A DNA stretch of 64,000 bases, taken from NCBI RefSeq assembly GCF_900314695.1, contig NZ_OMWD01000003.1, positions 1 to 64,000 on the forward strand, written 5' to 3'. The notes under the pieces were generated by a model. The model had not been told where the DNA came from. It ran no database searches and saw only the letters and a program-made list of their open reading frames with translations. Source of the DNA: an uncultured Methanobrevibacter sp. GTDB taxonomy: Archaea > Methanobacteriota > Methanobacteria > Methanobacteriales > Methanobacteriaceae. Position numbers and translations under genes: made by a program. Of the stretch, positions 16,990 to 25,587 are shown piece after piece (the first letter of the stretch is position 1; each line of letters begins with the position of its first letter).

Positions 16990-17239
16990 TTGATTCACCT
17001 CCCGATTTGAATTGCAGTGTTGCATGATACTGGATTTTCATCCTATAATCAAGCATAGATATGTTTAAAAAGGTATTTAAGTAAGTTAAATGAAAACCTT
17101 TAATTCATACACAGGCAAATGATAATCCTAGTTTTTTTCATTCTCCAAAATATGTATATAATTCTCTTTTTTTCTAATTAGGTGGATAATATTCGCCATA
17201 TCCAAAATATTATATGTAAAATTTAAACATGTTACATAT

Positions 17240-17501
17240 CATTTAAAAAGAAATGTCTTGGAAACAAAAATTACAATGCAGCAAGCAAAAAAGTGAAACT
17301 GACTGTAAAAACAGTATTTAAAACAATAGCCAAGAAAGCAAAAACCACGAAATGGTTAAAAAAATCCAAAAGGCACTTATAAGCAAGGGATACTACAAAT
17401 CATCTTCCGGCAAAGTTTATAAGGTCGATGGAAATTATAGGGATTTCACTGTAAAGGCAGTAAAACAATTCCAAAAGGCCAAAAAACTTGGAATAATTTA
17501 G
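17240..17501 (+). pseudogene. remnant of Ig-like surface protein with peptidoglycan-binding domain
   Basis: Two frames carry the end of one protein. The first (about 17260-17395) reads GNKNYNAASKKVKLTVKTV, the end of an Ig-like module; compare GDKTYNAFSK in the C39-like protein. The second (from 17352 to TAG 17499-17501) reads MVKKIQKALISKGYY, then VDGNYRDFTVKAVKQFQKA, ending KKLGII, a PG_binding_1 domain. A frameshift near 17350 separates the parts and no start is left upstream. A hairpin terminator at 17504-17557 still follows. The other 200 bp upstream hold nothing I can name. Confidence 0.7.
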
Positions 17502-17503
17502 TG

Positions 17504-17557
17504 TTGAATTGTCTCGGTCTTTAAAGGCCGGGGCAGTTCAATTTAAACATTTTTTTT
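17504..17557 (+). terminator. strong GU-paired terminator of the surface-protein remnant
   Basis: TTGAATTGTCTCGG (17504-17517) pairs with CCGGGGCAGTTCAA (17528-17541) over 14 positions if G-U pairs are allowed, which only works for RNA from the plus strand. An eight-T run follows at 17550-17557. It overlaps the 3' end of the convergent tatD gene. Confidence 0.7.
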
Positions 17558-18285
17558 GCATTTAGGGAAGTTGTTTTCACGACATCATCTTCAGCCATAT
17601 CTAACTCTTGGGCTATTTTTCTGATTATATATTTTAAATTAAAAGGAGTATTCACCTCTCCCCGCTTTTCTTCGGGACTTAAATATGGGGAATCAGTTTC
17701 CAGAACGATATTGTCAATGCCAACATTTTTAAGCGTTTTTTTCACTTTCTTGTTGTTTTTGTGGGTAACCGGTCCGCCTATTCCAATGTTAAATCCTATC
17801 TTGACGAATTCCTTAGCCATTTCGGCTGAACCCTGATAGCAGTGCATGGATCCCACAACGTCATGGCTTTTCAGGATGTCGAATGTGTCCTGCATTGATT
17901 TTCTTGAATGCACAATCACGGGAAGGCCGTGCTTTTCTGACAGCTCCAGCATTTTTTCAAAGAGTTCCTTCTGTTTTTCCTTGTTTTCTTTGGTGTGGTA
18001 ATAGTCGATGCCTATCTCTCCCACTGCAACCACATTATTGTTTTCAATCTGCTTGTCCAATAATGTGATGTCTTCATCACTCACTTCGTCTGCAAATGGG
18101 TATAGGTATCCCAAGGCGGCATGGACATTGTCATATCTGGAAGATAATTTCAATACTTCAATATTGCTTAGGGGGTCGGTACCGTTCAATATTAGTTGGA
18201 TGTCATTTTCTGCAGCTTGCCTTATTATTTCATCTGCATCTTCCATTTCACTATCATAAATATGGCAGTGTGTGTCTATTATCAT
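17521..18285 (-). CDS. tatD: TatD family metal-dependent hydrolase/DNase
   Basis: About 254 residues of the TatD fold (TIM barrel, two metals). The first metal motif is DTHCHIYD at the N-terminus; further ligands lie in GEIGIDYY near residue 93, VIVHSRKS near 128, SMHCYQG near 150 and ETDSPYLSP near 200. I start at ATG 18283-18285 because GTGAT lies 7 nt upstream; a GTG four codons earlier is possible. TatD proteins are 3'-5' nucleases or related metallohydrolases in the cytosol. Its stop overlaps the opposite-strand terminator. Confidence 0.88.
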   Translation of the reverse strand: MIIDTHCHIYDSEMEDADEIIRQAAENDIQLILNGTDPLSNIEVLKLSSRYDNVHAALGYLYPFADEVSDEDITLLDKQIENNNVVAVGEIGIDYYHTKENKEKQKELFEKMLELSEKHGLPVIVHSRKSMQDTFDILKSHDVVGSMHCYQGSAEMAKEFVKIGFNIGIGGPVTHKNNKKVKKTLKNVGIDNIVLETDSPYLSPEEKRGEVNTPFNLKYIIRKIAQELDMAEDDVVKTTSLNAKKMFKLNCPGL

Positions 18286-18407
18286 TAAGATCATCACTAA
18301 AAATGTTGTTTAATCAATCGAATCTATAAAATTATTTGGGCATTAACTTTTTATTGTTTTATTATATAATTAGTTATATATCTTAATTAATTTTTGGTGA
18401 CTTTTAT

Positions 18408-19118
18408 ATGGAAGGGAAGTTTTCAAGAACAGAAATGTTAATTGGAAATGATGGAATGGAAAAACTGGCCAATGCAAAGGTTGCAGTTTTCGGCATTGGC
18501 GGTGTCGGATCTTTTGTATGTGAAGGACTTGCCCGAAGCGGAGTGGGCAACTTTGTTTTGGTGGACTTTGACAAGATTGATGAAAGCAACATCAACAGGC
18601 AGCTAATTGCAACAACAAAAACAATCGGCAAATATAAGGTTGACCTGATGAAGGAGAGGATTTTGGACATAAATCCCGATGCCAATGTTGAAACCTACAA
18701 GGAATTCTACATGGATGACTGTGAGCTGGACATCATCACAAAAGATTTGTCATATGCCGTTGACTGCGTGGATACGATAATGGCCAAGATTGCAATCATA
18801 TGTGCCTGCGATGAGATTGGCGTTCCTGTAATGTCTTCAATGGGAACCGGAAACAAGCTTGACCCGACAATGTTTGAGGTTGCCGACATATATGAGACTT
18901 CAGTCTGTCCCCTTGCAAGGATAATGAAAAAGGACATGAGAAAGAGAAATATCGAGAAACTGAAAGTGGTATATTCGAAGGAACATGCAATAAACACAAA
19001 TGACTGTCCTATAAATCATGACCGAAAGTTTAAGGTGAAAGGCAGCGTTTCATTTGTGCCTTCAGTTGCAGGTTTGATGATTGCCGGTGAAGTGATAAAG
19101 GATATTGCAGGGGTCTGA
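18408..19118 (+). CDS. TcdA-like E1 (ThiF/MoeB/HesA family) enzyme
   Basis: 236 residues. The adenylate-binding Rossmann motif GIGGVGSFVCEGLARSG is near residues 28-45, followed by VDFDKIDESNINRQ, the Arg/Gln pair of E1-like enzymes. The length and the ending match tRNA threonylcarbamoyladenosine dehydratase (TcdA/CsdL), which adenylates t6A37 and cyclises it. MoeB/ThiF of sulfur transfer is the alternative, but the CxxC zinc pairs are absent. GGTGAC sits before the ATG. A long intergenic space with a palindrome follows. Confidence 0.8.
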   Translation: MEGKFSRTEMLIGNDGMEKLANAKVAVFGIGGVGSFVCEGLARSGVGNFVLVDFDKIDESNINRQLIATTKTIGKYKVDLMKERILDINPDANVETYKEFYMDDCELDIITKDLSYAVDCVDTIMAKIAIICACDEIGVPVMSSMGTGNKLDPTMFEVADIYETSVCPLARIMKKDMRKRNIEKLKVVYSKEHAINTNDCPINHDRKFKVKGSVSFVPSVAGLMIAGEVIKDIAGV

Positions 19119-19165
19119 TTTTTTCAATATGTCCTGATAAGTGAACTATTTTATTTTGTTTTAAG

Positions 19166-19180
19166 CGAACAGTTCGTATT
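19166..19180. promoter_or_regulatory. palindrome upstream of the HTH-V4R regulator
   Basis: CGAACAGTTCG (19166-19176) is a perfect 11-bp palindrome followed by TATT, giving the half-site TTCGTATT that also occurs in the nrdD operators at 52171 and, in part, 52231. It lies about 135 bp before the regulator start, so it may be an autoregulatory site. Confidence 0.4.
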
Positions 19181-19312
19181 ATTTCACTGATTTGATTCAA
19201 AACTGTTCAATATTTGCTTAAATTTGTTGAATAACCTTCTTATTATTCCGTTTTAGATATATTTATTAACTGATAATTTAAAATATAACTGTATAAAATT
19301 CGGAGTTCCAAA

Positions 19313-20083
19313 ATGAAAGAACAAAAACCTATCCAAATTTTCTCCAACTTGAATGATGATGTTGGGGTAAACGTAATCAAAAGTCCAGTAAAGCTCACTA
19401 TTTTGGAAATGCTTAGAGATAGTGACATGGAATTTGAAGAGATTGTTAACAATACCGGTAAATCAAAATCAACCGTTTCAGTTCACTTAAAAAGCTTAAG
19501 AGAAAGTGGAGTAATATCTTACAGAGTACACCCGGTAGATAACAGAAAAAAGATATTCTATCTCAATTCAAAATACATCGGCTCCGTCAACTATACCGAT
19601 CCAAAGGAAATCAAGGAAACCCAGACAGATTACCTTGTTGAAAATCTTATAAATGATGATGCCGAGTTTTCAACATTGCTCTTTCATACTTTAAAGTCAA
19701 TGCTTATACAGGAAGGAATTAACATTGATCCTATTATGCAATCCACAGGAAACAGCATAGGAAATTCCCTTTTCGATAAATTATATGATGAGGATTTGGA
19801 GGTTTTCATGGGAAACATTGCGGAATTCTGGAAGAAAAAAGGTTTAGGCAGGGTTTCATTTAAAATAGGTCAGATAATTAAAATAACAACCTACGACTGT
19901 TTTGAATGCGAACTGCTTCCAAGAACAGGAAAGCCTGCATGCTTTTTAGACACAGGAATATTTGAAGCATTATTCTCACAATACTTCAAAATGCCCGTCA
20001 GCGTAATAGAAACCCAATGTTACACCATGGGTGATGAAAAATGTGTCTTTGAGGTCGAGCCTCTTCCGATTAAAAACTATTAG
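19313..20083 (+). CDS. HTH-V4R transcriptional regulator (MsvR-like)
   Basis: 256 residues. The N-terminal winged helix is ArsR-like (VKLTILEMLRDSDMEFEEIV, then KSKSTVSVHLKSLRESGVIS) at about 20-90. A linker follows, then a C-terminal V4R (4-vinyl reductase) domain at about 150-250 with clustered cysteines (YDCFECELL, GKPACFLD, ETQCYTMGDEKC). This arrangement matches methanogen V4R regulators such as MsvR, which respond to redox state through cysteines. Which genes it controls is not shown here; the CGAACAGTTCG site upstream and the operators before nrdD share a half-site. Its stop overlaps that of the convergent cbiL by 4 bases. Confidence 0.8.
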   Translation: MKEQKPIQIFSNLNDDVGVNVIKSPVKLTILEMLRDSDMEFEEIVNNTGKSKSTVSVHLKSLRESGVISYRVHPVDNRKKIFYLNSKYIGSVNYTDPKEIKETQTDYLVENLINDDAEFSTLLFHTLKSMLIQEGINIDPIMQSTGNSIGNSLFDKLYDEDLEVFMGNIAEFWKKKGLGRVSFKIGQIIKITTYDCFECELLPRTGKPACFLDTGIFEALFSQYFKMPVSVIETQCYTMGDEKCVFEVEPLPIKNY

Positions 20084-20784
20084 TCATCACTGAATTTTAT
20101 TATTGTTGTTGTAAGGTAAGGCTTTTCATTTGAAAATCCTTCAATTATTTTTTCGTTTTCTCTTGTACAGTTTTCAACTGAATAGATTTCTTTAGGTCTG
20201 TTTTTCTCTTCGATTGTATTTTCCAGTTTTGAAGTATTTCTTGATGCTTTCATAAGCACGATTGAGTCGCTGTAATCCAATACCTCTTCAAGCCTATCGT
20301 CTATTTTAGGCACGATTGTTAAAATGTCGTTCTGTTCCACAAGAGCTTCGTTACGTGCTGCAGCACATGCTGTAAATGAAGTAATTCCAGGTATTGTTTC
20401 GATTTCGTATCTTCCAATAAGTTTCTTTTGAACGTATGAGTATGTGCTGAATATTGAACTGTCTCCAAGGGTTATGAAAGCTACATCCCTTCCGCTGTCA
20501 AGGTATTGGGCAATCATTTCAGAAGCGCTTGTCCAGACTTTTTCAAGCTCTTTTTTGTCTTCAATCATTGGAAATATTGGTTCAACAAGCATGAGTCTTT
20601 TGTAATCTTTTCTTTTTTCAAGAACCGGTCTGACAATTGACAGTGCAATGCTTTCTTTTTCCTTTGATGATTTTGGTGAGAAAACTACAGGCACTGTTTC
20701 CAAAACCTTTGCCGCTTTCAGGGTAAGCAATTCAGTATCTCCAGGTCCAACACCAATTCCAATCAATTTTCCTTTTTTTGCCAT
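20080..20784 (-). CDS. cbiL: cobalt-factor II / precorrin-2 C20-methyltransferase
   Basis: 234 residues of the tetrapyrrole methyltransferase fold. The N-terminal GxGxG motif GIGVGPGDTELLTLKAA, the ITLGDSSIFSTYSYV segment near residue 105 and EVIPGITSFTACAAA-like IPGITSFTACAAARNE near 135 are typical of CbiL/CobI. It adds a methyl group from SAM at C20 in the anaerobic cobamide pathway, which methanogens need for methyltransfer. No other cobamide gene is next to it. It is convergent with, and overlaps by 4 bases, the V4R regulator, and is divergent from the helicase at 20874. Confidence 0.88.
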   Translation of the reverse strand: MAKKGKLIGIGVGPGDTELLTLKAAKVLETVPVVFSPKSSKEKESIALSIVRPVLEKRKDYKRLMLVEPIFPMIEDKKELEKVWTSASEMIAQYLDSGRDVAFITLGDSSIFSTYSYVQKKLIGRYEIETIPGITSFTACAAARNEALVEQNDILTIVPKIDDRLEEVLDYSDSIVLMKASRNTSKLENTIEEKNRPKEIYSVENCTRENEKIIEGFSNEKPYLTTTIIKFSDD

Positions 20785-20873
20785 ATAATCACTCTAGTTA
20801 AGAATTATTAAATCTGATATTATTTTTTCAAATATGATTTCTATAATTTATTTATAGTATATCAACTAATATA

Positions 20874-22709
20874 ATGTTAATGTCTAATTCTATGTTTTGT
20901 CCAAATTGCGGTATGCTTAAAAGTAATTGTACCTGTAAAACAAGTCGTAAAAATAAATCAGAGGGTCCTACTAACCTGTTTAGTTTTTCCAAAAAAAGAA
21001 CATCTTCTATTTTGGATGATGAGATTCCTGAAGTCTATTCGGTTGATGACCATAAGCTTGATGAAGGAACATCAGCATATCTCAAGGAACTCAATCCTAA
21101 TATCGACGATATAATAATAGAAAATTTTCCCTTTGAACAGCCTAGGCTGGGTCAGCTTGAAATAATTCAGGATATCTACGATGCAATAAGAAAAGGGTAC
21201 AAATATATTGTTCTTGAGGCAGGAACAGGTACCGGAAAATCTGCAATTGCAACCACACTTGCCAAAATGTATGAATCAGCATACATCCTGACAATGACAA
21301 AGCAGCTGCAGTCACAGTATTCCACCGAATTCGATTTTCCTCTGGTAAAGGGAAGGGGAAATTTCGCCTGTCTTAATGACAATCTCGAGACTACCTGCGA
21401 TATGGGAACATGCAAGACAACACCAAATTCAAGCAACTTCTTCTGTCAGTATGGAGTTGCCAAAAACCCGACACTTGATGCGGAACTTGCATTCGAGGAT
21501 TCATTTGGTGGATCTGTATTTTATCAGTCCGGAAGCCATTGCCATTACTGGAATCAAAAGGCAAATGCAATCAACTCTCCGATAACTCTGATGAACTATG
21601 ACTATGCGATAATGGAGCTCAACTATGTAAAGCACTTCGGCACAAGGTCACTTCTGATTCTTGACGAAGCACACAACATCGAAAACAAGCTCATGGCAAC
21701 AATGGAAGTCACACTGTACAACAGAACCCTTGAAAAGGACATTAACAAGGCAATATCCAAGGAAACATTGAAAGATGGTGAACTGGAAGATTGGAAAATG
21801 GAAATTGAAGCTATCGGCGACAGCTATGAAGACATTGACCTGAAGGAAGTCACCAAAAACAAGGCCGACAGAATCCGCTCAACAATTTCCAGGCTTAAAA
21901 CCCTGAGAAACAACCTTGAAAAGGAGCCTAAAAACTGGGTCATCGACACAGATGAATTCGGAGTTACATTCAAGCCGTTGAGGGTTCACCACTATGCCAA
22001 GGATAACCTGTTGAAATATGGGGATGTAGTCATCTTCATGAGCGCTACAATCCTTTCCCACAAGATGTTTTCAAAATGGCTGGGCTTGAATCCTGCTGAA
22101 GTCTATCACATCAAGGTGGACAGTCCTTTCACAAAGGAAAAAAGGCCTATCATTCTTGATTTGGCAGGAAAGATGTCTGCAAACAGAATCAAGAACACCG
22201 CTCCAAAGACAATTCCGATTCTGCAGGAAATCCTCAAAAAGCATGAGGGCGACAAGGGTCTTATTCACACCCACAGCTACAAATGCCAGCAGTACATTAC
22301 CCGCAACCTTAACAACTCACGTCTGATTTCCCATACATCACAAAACAGGGAACAAATATTGAATTTCTTTGAAAAGGATGAAAATCCGTTGGTTCTCATT
22401 TCACCGTCAATGAGTGAAGGAGTCGATTTGCCTTACGACAAGTGCAGATTCCAGGTAATCTACAAGATTCCTTTCCCGTATCTTGGAGACAAGCAGGTCA
22501 ACATGAGAATGAAAAGGGATAAAAAATGGTATGCCTATAAAACGGTAATGACCCTTATGCAGGCTTACGGCCGTGGAATGAGAGCTGAAGACGATTCATG
22601 CTATACATACATTATCGACAGCGACATCAACATGCTCTTTAAAAGTCCGATGTACAGATCACTGATTCCTGACTTTTTCAAGGAAGCAGTTGTTCGCGTA
22701 AAAAAATGA
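20874..22709 (+). CDS. XPD/DinG-like iron-sulfur DNA helicase
   Basis: 611 residues. An N-terminal zinc ribbon (CPNCGMLKSNCTC) is unusual for the family. The SF2 core has the Q-region RLGQLEIIQD near 100, Walker A AGTGTGKS near 122, and DEAH near 268. Four Cys in the expected iron-sulfur window (GNFAC, CDMGTC, CQYG, CHYW) point to a 4Fe-4S domain. Motif VI is QAYGRGMRAEDD near 565. It should unwind DNA 5'-3' in repair. A TATA-like TTTATAGTATA lies about 25 bp before the ATG and no ribosome site is visible, so a leaderless start is likely. A tRNA gene converges 1 bp after its stop. Confidence 0.87.
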   Translation: MLMSNSMFCPNCGMLKSNCTCKTSRKNKSEGPTNLFSFSKKRTSSILDDEIPEVYSVDDHKLDEGTSAYLKELNPNIDDIIIENFPFEQPRLGQLEIIQDIYDAIRKGYKYIVLEAGTGTGKSAIATTLAKMYESAYILTMTKQLQSQYSTEFDFPLVKGRGNFACLNDNLETTCDMGTCKTTPNSSNFFCQYGVAKNPTLDAELAFEDSFGGSVFYQSGSHCHYWNQKANAINSPITLMNYDYAIMELNYVKHFGTRSLLILDEAHNIENKLMATMEVTLYNRTLEKDINKAISKETLKDGELEDWKMEIEAIGDSYEDIDLKEVTKNKADRIRSTISRLKTLRNNLEKEPKNWVIDTDEFGVTFKPLRVHHYAKDNLLKYGDVVIFMSATILSHKMFSKWLGLNPAEVYHIKVDSPFTKEKRPIILDLAGKMSANRIKNTAPKTIPILQEILKKHEGDKGLIHTHSYKCQQYITRNLNNSRLISHTSQNREQILNFFEKDENPLVLISPSMSEGVDLPYDKCRFQVIYKIPFPYLGDKQVNMRMKRDKKWYAYKTVMTLMQAYGRGMRAEDDSCYTYIIDSDINMLFKSPMYRSLIPDFFKEAVVRVKK

Positions 22710-22710
22710 G

Positions 22711-22784
22711 CGGACCTGGAGGGATTTGAACCCCCGATCTCAGGATCCGAAGTCCTGCGTCATTCCTGACTAGACCACAGGCCC
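22711..22784 (-). tRNA. tRNA-Arg (anticodon TCG)
   Basis: The minus strand folds as a full cloverleaf of 74 nt. The acceptor stem GGGCCTG pairs with CAGGTCC (one G-U), discriminator G. The D arm is GTCTAGTCAGGAATGAC-like. The anticodon stem CAGGA/TCCTG has loop CTTCGGA, giving anticodon TCG for codon CGA. The T arm is GGGGG TTCAAAT CCCTC. CCA is not encoded and there is no intron. Confidence 0.92.
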
Positions 22785-22810
22785 TAAAAAAATAATAAAA
22801 GATAAAAAAT

Positions 22811-23800
22811 TTATTCTTTTTTACCTTCTTCTTTAGAATCAACAGATATTATAGGAATGTCCTCAATACCCTCAACTTCAGCAAAAATATCATCAATAGT
22901 TTCGTTTTCAAGTTTAACTTGTTCGTATTCTATCTCTTCGATTTCCTCACTTGTCAAACCTTTTCTTTCAGGTGGTTTTTCACGAGCAGGTGGAATATCA
23001 TCGATATTTTCTTGAGGTGTGGTTTTTTTAGGTTTAGAATCAGATTTTGTTTTTTTGAAAGTATTTTTTAATTCGCCGAAATTGAATTCGCCTATCTTGA
23101 AGGAATCCTTATCCAATGGAATGTTGCTTTTCGGAAGGATATTTTGATCCTTTTCTTCCATTTTTTCAGCAGGGGTATCATTTTCATTATCTAATGAGTC
23201 AATACTCTTTGAAATATCTTCCAATGGGTTTCTCATTCCAATTACTTTGTATATTCCATAAATTAATAATACTAATCCGCATACGATAAATATTACTGTA
23301 ATAAAACTATTTTCTCCTGAAATAACATTGTCCACAATTCTATCACTGCGTGAACTGAAAGTAATTGCGCCCAATACGATTAAAATTAATCCTAAAATGG
23401 TGCTCACTACACCTATAATTGGGGTTCTGCCTATTTTGGCATTAAGAACATTGTCAAAGTTTTCACTGATTTCTCCTGTGATGACTTCATTATCATCATT
23501 CAAATCGATATCTTCCTCATTCAAACCATTATCACTTTCTTTTGGTGTTTTAATTAGGAACTCATCATCGATTGGATTTTCTTCTAAATTAACAGCATTT
23601 TTGGTATCCTCATCGGGATGATAGATGAATTCGTCATCAATTTCCAAATCCCCATAACCTTCTCTGTCTTCATTAAGGTATCTGATTAATTCTTTATCTT
23701 CTTCGATATCGTCATAACTTGTGTCTTCATCTTCATTGACATTATTGATCATATCCTTGAGATTGGAAATTCTATGCTCTTTATCTTTAGAATCTTTCAT
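22811..23800 (-). CDS. acidic membrane protein with two transmembrane segments
   Basis: 329 residues. The N-terminal 130 are strongly acidic and low-complexity (EDEDTSYDDIEEDKEL...). Two hydrophobic segments at about 135-160 (VVSTILGLILIVLGAI) and 167-192 (VIFIVCGLVLLIYGIYKVIG) form a hairpin in the membrane. The C-terminal tail is charged, rich in Lys, Pro and Glu (KPKKTTPQENIDD...). It starts 9 nt after the TFS stop with GAGG upstream, so it ends the hpt-to-tfs run. No function is recognised. Confidence 0.75.
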   Translation of the reverse strand: MKDSKDKEHRISNLKDMINNVNEDEDTSYDDIEEDKELIRYLNEDREGYGDLEIDDEFIYHPDEDTKNAVNLEENPIDDEFLIKTPKESDNGLNEEDIDLNDDNEVITGEISENFDNVLNAKIGRTPIIGVVSTILGLILIVLGAITFSSRSDRIVDNVISGENSFITVIFIVCGLVLLIYGIYKVIGMRNPLEDISKSIDSLDNENDTPAEKMEEKDQNILPKSNIPLDKDSFKIGEFNFGELKNTFKKTKSDSKPKKTTPQENIDDIPPAREKPPERKGLTSEEIEEIEYEQVKLENETIDDIFAEVEGIEDIPIISVDSKEEGKKE

Positions 23801-23809
23801 AAAAAAACC

Positions 23810-24121
23810 TCAGTCGTATGCTCTCCAAGTATGTTTACATTTGGCACAAGTAAAAATACGTGTAGGTGCTTCATCAGCACTACGGGTTTGTAATAATTTG
23901 TATGTAGCTTTATCATGTCCACATTCTGGACAGGTTTCGTTTGTGATAGGACCAACGTCTACGTCTTCACCGAGCATTTTGACATTATCGCTTTCCTTAA
24001 TGTCTTCAGAAACCTCATATTCGTTGTTGTCTGAGAGGTTTTTTTCATGCCCGCATGAATTGCATTTTAGTATACCGTCTTTTGGAAGTAACATTGCTCC
24101 ACATTCTGGACAAAATTCCAT
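23810..24121 (-). CDS. tfs: transcription factor S (TFIIS-like RNA cleavage factor)
   Basis: 103 residues, the usual length. An N-terminal zinc ribbon (CPECGAML...CNSCGH) and a C-terminal ribbon (CPECGHDKATY...CAKCKHTWR) are joined by an acidic linker. The acidic tip RSADEAPTRIF supplies the D-E pair that drives transcript cleavage in backtracked RNA polymerase. A strong GGAGGAG site precedes the ATG. It lies in the same minus-strand run as rpoL. Confidence 0.93.
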   Translation of the reverse strand: MEFCPECGAMLLPKDGILKCNSCGHEKNLSDNNEYEVSEDIKESDNVKMLGEDVDVGPITNETCPECGHDKATYKLLQTRSADEAPTRIFTCAKCKHTWRAYD

Positions 24122-24197
24122 TTAACTCCTCCATTATATATCTATTAATCTTCCTTATATCTTGTAATATTTTTTTCAATATATTTAAATATATACC

Positions 24198-24620
24198 TTA
24201 AAAAGTGGTTTTGACCTTTTTTAAACAGTCTCTTATTATTTTATCATGGTCAAATGCAATATTGATTTCATCTAATTTTTCGGCTGAAAAAATCTTCACT
24301 TCCTTTGCATCGGTGTCGGCTTTCATCTTGCTCATGTCTCCGGTGGCGGTGAAAGCTACTGTTATTGTGTGACCTCTTGGATCTCTATCAGGGTCAGAAT
24401 AAACACCAACCAAGTCTTTCAGTGTTACATCAATATTTGTTTCCTCTTTTGCTTCTCTTATGGCACCGTTTTCAACACTTTCGCCATATTCAACAAAACC
24501 TCCAGGCAATGCCCAGTAATCCATAAATGGGTTGTTTTTTCTTTTAACCAGTATGAAGTTAATCTCTTCGTCAAAAATAAAAATATCGGCAGTGACTGAA
24601 GGAGTCTTATATTCTGTCAT
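24198..24620 (-). CDS. Nudix hydrolase, ADP-ribose pyrophosphatase type
   Basis: 140 residues. The Nudix box GGFVEYGESVENGAIREAKEE is complete near 40-62 (first part GGFVEYGES, end REAKEETN), with YWALPGGF before it, and GVYSDPDRDPRGHTITVAF just after, a pattern of ADP-ribose or NADH-cleaving Nudix enzymes. The substrate is not settled. GTGATTTA lies before the ATG. It sits between rpoL and tfs in a conserved methanobacterial order. Confidence 0.85.
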   Translation of the reverse strand: MTEYKTPSVTADIFIFDEEINFILVKRKNNPFMDYWALPGGFVEYGESVENGAIREAKEETNIDVTLKDLVGVYSDPDRDPRGHTITVAFTATGDMSKMKADTDAKEVKIFSAEKLDEINIAFDHDKIIRDCLKKVKTTF

Positions 24621-24647
24621 TAAATCACAATAAAAAAAATAATGAAG

Positions 24648-24929
24648 CTATAAAGCTTCGTCAATGAGTTTTTTGAATTCAGCACTTTCTTTTTGAAGTT
24701 CTTCTGCTGCTTTTTTCAATACGATTCTTGGTCTTTTTCCCCTTTTTGTCTTGATGGTCATTTCAGGTTTTCCAGTGAGGGGGTGATCGATATTGTAAAC
24801 AGCATATTCGACATCAGGGTCTTGCATTAGAATGTGCCTGAGTGCATTGAAAACACCATGACTTTCATTTTCTACTCTAAATGTTAATTCTAATGTTTTT
24901 TCTTCAATAATTTTAAAATTCTCATCCAT
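24648..24929 (-). CDS. rpoL: RNA polymerase subunit Rpo11 (L)
   Basis: 93 residues, full length. The family signature is clear: TLELTFRVENESHGVFNALR, then DPDVEYAVYNIDHPL and an IVLKKAAEELQKE helix. It pairs with subunit D at the assembly platform of archaeal RNA polymerase. It is downstream of csl4 with 14 nt between. Confidence 0.95.
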   Translation of the reverse strand: MDENFKIIEEKTLELTFRVENESHGVFNALRHILMQDPDVEYAVYNIDHPLTGKPEMTIKTKRGKRPRIVLKKAAEELQKESAEFKKLIDEAL

Positions 24930-24943
24930 TATATCAACCTTAA

Positions 24944-25510
24944 TTAATTAACGTAGTTTTTAGATATTTTTCTTTTTTCTTTTTTGTTACAAGTATTGCA
25001 TTGGAGTTCGTTTTGTTTTTTTGTAGTGTGCATATAATCTCTGCAGCGTGTACACATAGCTTTTAAAACTCCACAGTCATCATCAACGGTGCCCAAATCA
25101 ACATTGTCTCCAGTAATTTTTACTACTTTTGCCTGGACTATGTCTCCTATTCTAAAAGCATCAGACAATTTTTCCAAATAATCTTTTTTTGCCTGTGAAA
25201 TGTGAATGGCACCCATATACGGTAATGCTAATGGTCTTGCATTGTCTTTTATGCAATCAATTTTTACATTAGCTCTTTGAGGTTTAATGTCGGTTATCTG
25301 TCCGTAGACTACATCTCCGACTTTCAATAAAGCCGGTTTTGCATCTGATTCAACGGATATAACCTTCATTTTTTGATTAATTTTAACGTTACCAAGTACT
25401 GATGATTTAATCTCTCCATTGTCATCGTAAGTACCTTCTCCCGGCAAATACTGTTCGATGATTCCTAATTTATCGCCGGGCATTACAATTTGTTCCTCTT
25501 CTATACTCAT
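24944..25510 (-). CDS. csl4: exosome RNA-binding subunit Csl4
   Basis: 188 residues. An N-terminal barrel (MPGDKLGIIEQYLPGEGTY) leads to a central S1 domain (VGDVVYGQITDIKPQRANV...YMGAIHISQ) and a C-terminal zinc ribbon (CTRCRDYM...CNTC). Csl4 caps the archaeal exosome and brings in RNA for 3'-5' decay. GGTGATTTTAAT precedes the ATG. It lies between dph2 and rpoL. Confidence 0.94.
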   Translation of the reverse strand: MSIEEEQIVMPGDKLGIIEQYLPGEGTYDDNGEIKSSVLGNVKINQKMKVISVESDAKPALLKVGDVVYGQITDIKPQRANVKIDCIKDNARPLALPYMGAIHISQAKKDYLEKLSDAFRIGDIVQAKVVKITGDNVDLGTVDDDCGVLKAMCTRCRDYMHTTKKQNELQCNTCNKKEKRKISKNYVN

Positions 25511-25587
25511 ATTAAAATCACCAAAATAAAGATTTAATAAAAAAATTTTTATTTAATATAATAATTTTATTGATATTACTATTTAAA

